Shown in pieces: positions 59,791 through 64,000 of a DNA stretch of 64,000 nt. Source of the stretch: Oscillospiraceae bacterium (GTDB lineage Bacteria; Bacillota; Clostridia; Oscillospirales; Oscillospiraceae); the NCBI GenBank assembly GCA_022846095.1, contig AP025583.1, forward strand, positions 3,931,279 to 3,995,278, in the 5' to 3' direction. Numbering within the stretch: the stretch's first letter is position 1; every line of letters begins with the position of its first letter. A program made the translations under genes and the position numbers. A model generated the notes under the pieces. It saw only the letters and a program-made list of their open reading frames with translations. It was not told where the DNA came from and searched no databases.

Positions 59791-60762
59791 TCACTTGCGC
59801 CGCCCCATTGCCCCGCGGGCGAAGCGCGCCACCGACCACACGCCCCCCAGCAGCATGACCTCCAGGAACGCGGCGCAGCGCCACAGTACCAGGGCCACCG
59901 GCAGGGCCTCCCCGAACACGGGGGCCATAAACAGGTAAAAGCTGCCCTCCGCGCCCCCGGCGTTGCCGGGCAGCAGCACAATGCGGGAGAGCACCATCAC
60001 CAGGCACTGGGTCAGCACCAGCTCCACCGCCCCGTGCCCGGACAGCCCCAGCCCGAAATAGAGGCACGCCGGGATGGAGAAGAGCACCCCCAGCTCCAGC
60101 AGCATGGCGGAAAAGAGCCCCGCCAGCATACGCCCGTCCCCCCGGAGGGCGCGCAGGCGGGCGCAGAACTGCCCCAGCTTGTCCAGGATCAGCTCCACCC
60201 GCCCCTTCTCCCCCAGGGGCCTGATTCTGCCGCCCAGAAAGCGCAGCAGCCGCGCCGCGCCGCGCTGGATGCCCTCGGGCCGGGCCGCCACCAGCAGCAC
60301 CCCGGCGCACAGCAGCACGTACACCGCGATCAGCGCCCCCGCGCCCCAGACCGCCCAGCCCAGGTCCTCGTTGTAGACCAGCAGCTTGAGCGCCAGGGCC
60401 GCCACCGCGTAGGCGGTGTAGCACACGGTGTTGGCCGTCATCTTCCAGGTGTACACCCCGGCGGCCACCGGCCCGCTCATCCCCGCGTCCAGCATCAGCT
60501 TGAGCTGCACCGGGGCGCCGGGCGGGCCCAGCTTGTAGTAGAACTCCCCGATGACCACCGCGTCCAGGCAGCCGCGCCAGCCCACGTCCGCCCCCGCCCG
60601 GCGCCCCATCCAGCGGAAGATCCACGCGTCGACCAGCTCACACAGGGGCACGCAGGCCGCGGCGGCCAGCAGCCAGCCCGGCCGCACCGCCCCCAGCACC
60701 CGCCCCAAATCCACGTTTTCCCGGACATACCAAAGCAGATAGGCCAGGATGCCCCCGCCCAC
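59791..60762 (-). CDS. Lysylphosphatidylglycerol synthase-like membrane protein (UPF0104 fold), start uncertain
   Basis: At least 323 residues with ~7-8 hydrophobic helices and the family motif LPGNAGGAEGSFYLFMAP, plus YKLGPPGAPVQLKLM. Proteins of this fold are the flippase half of MprF or lipid-handling membrane proteins. The GTG at 60762 lacks a ribosome site and starts inside what looks like TM1; the frame stays open upstream (DKKELAERLFSAAG..) to a stop at ~60820 with no ATG, whereas an ATG at 60829 in another frame ends after seven codons. A one-base frameshift at the 5' end or a sequencing error is possible. Confidence 0.75.
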   Translation of the reverse strand: MGGGILAYLLWYVRENVDLGRVLGAVRPGWLLAAAACVPLCELVDAWIFRWMGRRAGADVGWRGCLDAVVIGEFYYKLGPPGAPVQLKLMLDAGMSGPVAAGVYTWKMTANTVCYTAYAVAALALKLLVYNEDLGWAVWGAGALIAVYVLLCAGVLLVAARPEGIQRGAARLLRFLGGRIRPLGEKGRVELILDKLGQFCARLRALRGDGRMLAGLFSAMLLELGVLFSIPACLYFGLGLSGHGAVELVLTQCLVMVLSRIVLLPGNAGGAEGSFYLFMAPVFGEALPVALVLWRCAAFLEVMLLGGVWSVARFARGAMGRRK

Positions 60763-60833
60763 CGCCAGCCCCGCCGCCGAGAACAGGCGCTCGGCCAGCT
60801 CCTTCTTATCCCTCGTAAGAAATCACCATATCC

Positions 60834-61316
60834 TTAAAACCGCTTTTCCAGCGCCCCGCCGCATCTGCAGCGGTAGCGCTCCGGGTGCTGCACCAGGCTG
60901 GAGGCCCTGGCCCGGCGGAACTCCCGCCCGCAGCTGCGGCACACCAGCAGGTGCTTCACCGGGGCCAGATCGGGCACCCCCAGCTCTCCGCAGGTGCCGG
61001 TGCGGGAGATCTCATAGCCGTAGGCGGCGTTCATCCGCCCGGCGTACTCCCTCCACCGCGCGCCGTGGTTGCGGCAGCCGGGGCAGGTGTGGAGCACCTC
61101 GTGGGCCAGGGTCTGCATACAGGCCCGCTCGCCGGCCTCCAGCAGGCGGGCCGACAGCTCCACCACGTACTCCTCCCCCCGCCGTATGCAGCAGCCGAAG
61201 CGGGTGACCGCCCGGCGGTTCACCGCCACGCGGGGGTTCAGGCGGGGCGAGACCGGGATCCCCAGCGCCCGGGCCTGGGCCGCGGCCCGCTCCAGCAGCG
61301 CGTCGAAATCGTTCAT
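60834..61316 (-). CDS. SprT-like zinc metalloprotease-fold protein (160 aa)
   Basis: Start at ATG 61316 (MNDFDALLERAA), seven bases after GGGAGG. SprT-like domain with the catalytic HEVLHTCPGCRNHGARW (HExxH variant: His-Glu-Val-Leu-His) and a C-terminal zinc ribbon (LVCRSCGREF..YRCRCGG). Relatives include SprT/Spartan, which cleaves DNA-protein crosslinks; the bacterial role is not established. First gene of the operon running to the RluA gene. Confidence 0.9.
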   Translation of the reverse strand: MNDFDALLERAAAQARALGIPVSPRLNPRVAVNRRAVTRFGCCIRRGEEYVVELSARLLEAGERACMQTLAHEVLHTCPGCRNHGARWREYAGRMNAAYGYEISRTGTCGELGVPDLAPVKHLLVCRSCGREFRRARASSLVQHPERYRCRCGGALEKRF

Positions 61317-61372
61317 CCTCATCCCTCCCTGCAGATACGGGTATTATTCTAACATTCTTTTTCCCCGTTGTC

Positions 61373-61398
61373 ACCACCCTCAAACCGCCGCATACACT
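61373..61398 (+). promoter_or_regulatory. Sigma-K-like (mother-cell) promoter of collagen-like gene
   Basis: AC (61373-61374), 16-bp spacer, CATACACTG (from 61391) versus the sigma-K consensus AC-N16/17-CATANNNTA; one mismatch. It also contains the sigma-E -10 CATACANT. No vegetative promoter is apparent. Inference from sequence match. Confidence 0.45.
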
Positions 61399-61415
61399 GT
61401 GGCGGGAGGTCTTTT

Positions 61416-62357
61416 ATGATGTGCGAGTATCAACCATACTGCTGTCCGCCCGTCTGCTGCCCGCCTGCCGGGCCGGGGGTCACCGGGCCGACAGGCCCCG
61501 CCGGGCCGGCGGGCCCCCAGGGCGAGCCGGGCAGGGCGGGGGCTACCGGGGCCACAGGCCCCAGGGGGAGCACCGGACCCGCCGGGGCGCAGGGACCGGC
61601 GGGAAGCCCCGGCCCCCAGGGCCTTCCCGGACCGGCCGGTCCCACGGGGCCGCAGGGCCCCCACGGGCCCCAGGGCATCGCCGGGGATCTCGGCCCCACG
61701 GGGAACACAGGCCCCGCCGGGACCGCGGGTCATACCGGGCCCGCAGGGGCGCAGGGGCCCCAGGGCATCCAGGGCGCCGCAGGCCCGCAGGGGCCCCAGG
61801 GGGTTACCGGTCCCACAGGCCCCACGGGCGCCCAGGGCCCGCAGGGTCCCCAGGGCGTGAAGGGCGACCCCGGCGCCACAGGCCCCACAGGCGGCACGGG
61901 GGCCACGGGCGTTACGGGCCCCACGGGCCCCACCGGAGCGCCCGGCGCCGACAACCACGATTTTGCCCAGTTCTACGCGGACCCCGATACCTACGCCTCG
62001 GGCGCCTTCGTGCGCCTGAACCCCTATCTGCCCAGTAAGGGCGGCATCGTCCTGGGGAGCAACGGCGTCACGCTCTCGCTGGCCGCCCCGGGGCTCTACC
62101 AGTGCTCCTTTATCTTCCAGGGCCAGGTGGCCCCCGGGGGGTACCTGCAGATTCTCCCCTTCCTGGGCAGTGGGCCGGAACCGCAGGCGGTGGTCACCGC
62201 CCACTCCGCCACGTCGGCCGCGCCCCTGTCGGTGTCGGGCAGCTTTTTTATCTATGCACCGCTGCGCGTACTGCTCACCTTCCAGATGCGCGCCTCCGCC
62301 CCCGTGGCGCTGTCCGGGGAGATCGGCATCTCCACCGTCTCCGAGATCCGCTTTTAG
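61416..62357 (+). CDS. Collagen-like repeat protein, BclA-type exosporium/spore surface glycoprotein (313 aa)
   Basis: GGGAGG precedes ATG 61416. A cysteine-rich start ([15 protein letters not shown]) is followed by ~160 residues of Gly-X-Y triplets rich in GPT, GPQ and GAT, which form a collagen triple helix, often O-glycosylated at Thr. The C-terminal ~130 residues ([14 protein letters not shown] to the end) form a beta-rich, TNF/C1q-like trimerisation head. This is the layout of BclA-family filaments on spores. The leader cysteines could crosslink it to the spore coat. Terminator at 62363-62402. Confidence 0.9.
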   Translation: MMCEYQPYCCPPVCCPPAGPGVTGPTGPAGPAGPQGEPGRAGATGATGPRGSTGPAGAQGPAGSPGPQGLPGPAGPTGPQGPHGPQGIAGDLGPTGNTGPAGTAGHTGPAGAQGPQGIQGAAGPQGPQGVTGPTGPTGAQGPQGPQGVKGDPGATGPTGGTGATGVTGPTGPTGAPGADNHDFAQFYADPDTYASGAFVRLNPYLPSKGGIVLGSNGVTLSLAAPGLYQCSFIFQGQVAPGGYLQILPFLGSGPEPQAVVTAHSATSAAPLSVSGSFFIYAPLRVLLTFQMRASAPVALSGEIGISTVSEIRF

Positions 62358-62362
62358 GCGGC

Positions 62363-62402
62363 ACAAGGCCGCGCGGCTTCCCGCCGCGCGGCCTTGTTTT
62401 TG
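62363..62402 (+). terminator. Terminator of collagen-like gene
   Basis: ACAAGGCCGCGCGGC-TTCCC-GCCGCGCGGCCTTGT followed by TTTTTG. Confidence 0.92.
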
Positions 62403-62410
62403 TTCCGTAT

Positions 62411-62671
62411 TCAGGGCAGGGGCTCCGCTTTCAGCCCCCCGCCGTGGCCGGTGACGCCGTAAAAGGCGTACTCCTCCGCCGCCAGGCCGGAGCCGGCCAG
62501 GGCCTCCCGCACCGCGTCCAGGTGGGGCGGGTCGAAGCGCAGCGAGATGCCGCAGCCCTTGGAGATCTCCCGCAGCACGGGCATGATCACGAAGGGGGCC
62601 ACCCCCTCCAGCTTCTTCTGGGCCGCGATGGCCCCGTGGGTGGAGGCAAAGGTAATCACGCAGTAGTCCAT
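62411..62671 (-). CDS. DUF3343 protein (86 aa), partner of YedF
   Basis: Small alpha-beta protein: CVITFASTHGAIAAQKKLEG..VIMPVLREISKGCGISLRFDP matches DUF3343, with a conserved Cys in KGCGISL. It overlaps the yedF stop (TAATG). The pair is typical of anaerobes and associated with selenium or sulfur handling; a carrier role is inference. Confidence 0.9.
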   Translation of the reverse strand: MDYCVITFASTHGAIAAQKKLEGVAPFVIMPVLREISKGCGISLRFDPPHLDAVREALAGSGLAAEEYAFYGVTGHGGGLKAEPLP

Positions 62672-63264
62672 TACAGGGAGATGACCTTCCCAGCCTGCTG
62701 CATCCGGGTGACGATGTCGTACATGTTGCTCACCGTGCCCACCTGGAGCTGCTCGCTCAGGCCGTAGAAGTTCAGGCAGGTACCGCAGACCAGCACCTCC
62801 ACGCCCTTCTCCAGCAGGCCCTTCAGGTGGCCTACCACCTGCTCGTCGCAGGCGGGCAGCTTGGCGCCCGCGTTCATAAAGCAGATGGACTGGGGCAGAT
62901 CGTCGGACTGGAGCAGGGTGTAGAAAAACATGCGCATCAGGTTTGTGCCCAGCTCCCGGTCCCCGTCGCCGATGATGTCACGGCCCACGAAGACGGTGTA
63001 GGTCTTGGGCTGGGCTGCCCCCACGGCCTCGCCGCAGGCCGCGGCCTCCCCGGTCTTTTCAAAGGCCAGGGCGAACACGCCGCCCTCCCGCTCCTCCGCC
63101 TGTACGGCGTAGCCCTGGCTGGCCGCCAGGCGCTGGAGGTTGCCCACGGCGGTAGGGTTGTCCACCTCCACGGTAAAGGCGCTCTCGCCTGCGCCGATGG
63201 CCTGCTTGGCCAGGATGACGGGCTGGGGGCAGGGCTTGCCCTTGGCGTCGATGATATGGGACAT
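62671..63264 (-). CDS. yedF: YedF family putative selenium metabolism protein
   Basis: 197 residues from ATG 63264. The N-terminal TusA-like domain has the GKPCPQPVILAKQ sulfur-carrier motif with its active cysteine; the C-terminal DsrE-like half contains NAGAKLPACDEQVVGHLKGLLEKGVEVLVCGTCLNFYGL. The TusA-DsrE fusion is the selenium-metabolism YedF type (TIGR03527), which usually accompanies selD. No selD, selA or selB lies in the window. Confidence 0.92.
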   Translation of the reverse strand: MSHIIDAKGKPCPQPVILAKQAIGAGESAFTVEVDNPTAVGNLQRLAASQGYAVQAEEREGGVFALAFEKTGEAAACGEAVGAAQPKTYTVFVGRDIIGDGDRELGTNLMRMFFYTLLQSDDLPQSICFMNAGAKLPACDEQVVGHLKGLLEKGVEVLVCGTCLNFYGLSEQLQVGTVSNMYDIVTRMQQAGKVISL

Positions 63265-63399
63265 AAAAAAGGCCTCCTCATGTCGCAATTTGTAGGTATC
63301 CACATTATATGGTGCGCGCTCCGGCCTGTCAAACAATATCACGTTCCTCGATACCGCAGACGGCAAATATAGAAAATGCGCACCAATAAAACTCATCGG

Positions 63400-63428
63400 T
63401 TTACTTTTTTGCTTTACAGTGCTATAAT
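63400..63428 (+). promoter_or_regulatory. Promoter of SDR oxidoreductase
   Basis: TTTACT (63400-63405), 17-bp spacer with extended -10 TGC, TATAAT (63423-63428). Confidence 0.75.
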
Positions 63429-63462
63429 GGGTGCATCACAATTTTGAACGGGAGGCTTACCC

Positions 63463-64000
63463 ATGAAAGAGCTCAACGAAAAAGTAGCCATCGTCACCGG
63501 CGGAGGCCAGGGCATCGGCCGGGGCATCGCCCTGTGCCTCGCCAAGCGGGGCGTGAAGGTGGTCGTCATCGGCCGCCGGCTGGACCCTGTGCTGGCCGTG
63601 GCGGAGGAGATCAAGGCCCTGGGCGGCCAGGCGCTGGGCCTGTCCTGCGACACCTCGGACCGGGAGCGGGTCAACGAGGTGGTGTCCAGGACCGTGGAGA
63701 CCTTCGGCTCCATCGACATCCTGGTGAACAACGCCCAGAGCCTGCCCAAGAGCGCCCCGGTGGAGGAGACTACTTACGAGTCCATGTTCCTGGCCTGGTC
63801 CACCGGCACCATCGGCTCCCTCAACTTCATGCAGGCCTGCTTCCCCTATATGAAGGAGCAGGGGGAGGGGCGGATCATCAACACCGCCTCCGCCACCGGC
63901 ATGTTCGGCTATCCGGGACAGCTGGCCTACGCCTCCAACAAGGAGTCCATCCGCGGCATGACCAAGATCGCCGCCAAGGAGTGGGCCCAGTACGGCATTA
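63463..64000 (+). CDS. SDR family NAD(P)-dependent oxidoreductase (3' end outside window)
   Basis: The first 179 residues are present. Cofactor motif TGGGQGIGRGIA, CDTSD, VNNAQ (NNAG variant), catalytic Ser in INTASATG, and YASNK with Tyr and Lys. Classical SDR reductase/dehydrogenase; substrate unknown. GGGAGG precedes the ATG and the gene has its own promoter. Confidence 0.93.
   Translation, partial: MKELNEKVAIVTGGGQGIGRGIALCLAKRGVKVVVIGRRLDPVLAVAEEIKALGGQALGLSCDTSDRERVNEVVSRTVETFGSIDILVNNAQSLPKSAPVEETTYESMFLAWSTGTIGSLNFMQACFPYMKEQGEGRIINTASATGMFGYPGQLAYASNKESIRGMTKIAAKEWAQYGI

Noticed and set aside
61416-61960. Gly-X-Y coding repeat considered as intergenic satellite
   Set aside because: It is an intact reading frame with start, ribosome site and a structured C-terminal domain.

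Overview
The window is GC-rich throughout and reads as a chromosomal segment of an anaerobic, low-to-moderate-complexity Gram-positive of the class Clostridia, most likely the Oscillospiraceae (Flavonifractor / Lawsonibacter / Pseudoflavonifractor type). Support: strong AGGAGG ribosome sites with frequent TTG and GTG starts, near-consensus TTGACA-17-TATAAT promoters, S-layer-homology (SLH) surface proteins, c-di-AMP phosphodiesterase GdpP, FakA/Asp23, a DUF4368-type serine recombinase and a collagen-like exosporium protein that implies endospore formation. Genus is inferred, not proven.

Region 1 (1-6529) is the right part of a compact integrated element: an SLH protein tail, an unknown protein translationally coupled to it, a small basic-module protein, a membrane protein, a HerA/FtsK-like ATPase, an HUH rolling-circle replication protein, a small unknown, and a large serine recombinase. 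It fits either an inovirus-like filamentous prophage or a minimal integrative mobilizable element; the left end lies outside the window. An IS200-type insertion (about 6550-7250), twin hairpins and tRNA-Val(GAC) follow.

Region 2 (7595-13070): an autoregulated small XRE regulator, an RclA-like flavin disulfide reductase, a small membrane protein, the Asp23-FakA (fatty-acid kinase) pair and a ROK repressor with a perfect operator. Region 3 (13071-22700) is a transport block on the minus strand: a polar amino-acid ABC transporter and an oligopeptide Opp transporter whose oppF tail is duplicated in the oppF-oppA gap. Region 4 (22950-31610): GNAT, DUF2156 protein, a lone AT-rich type IV prepilin-like protein, a short MGMT-family protein, PspC, a DEAD-box helicase, a YfcC transporter with an M20 amidohydrolase, and RlmA.

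Region 5 (31763-43250): ABC-F ATPase, membrane diguanylate cyclase, an XRE remnant, a membrane protein overlapping metG, a TDT-family transporter, a C_GCAxxG protein, a fluoride riboswitch controlling a CLC-F fluoride exporter, a candidate small RNA, and the TatD / TatD-associated radical SAM pair. Region 6 (43334-46558) is a 1030-residue SLH surface protein with a long Thr-Pro repeat. Region 7 (46650-55316) is the conserved housekeeping run gdpP - lipoprotein - rplI - dnaB - tilS - hpt - ftsH, interrupted by a MITE-like repeat. Region 8 (55459-61316): another inverted-repeat element, then an overlapping operon SprT-like - LPG-synthase-like membrane protein - orphan histidine kinase - GNAT - MATE - RluA. 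Region 9 (61373-64000): the collagen-like protein with a sigma-K-like promoter, the yedF-DUF3343 selenium-associated pair, and a truncated SDR oxidoreductase.
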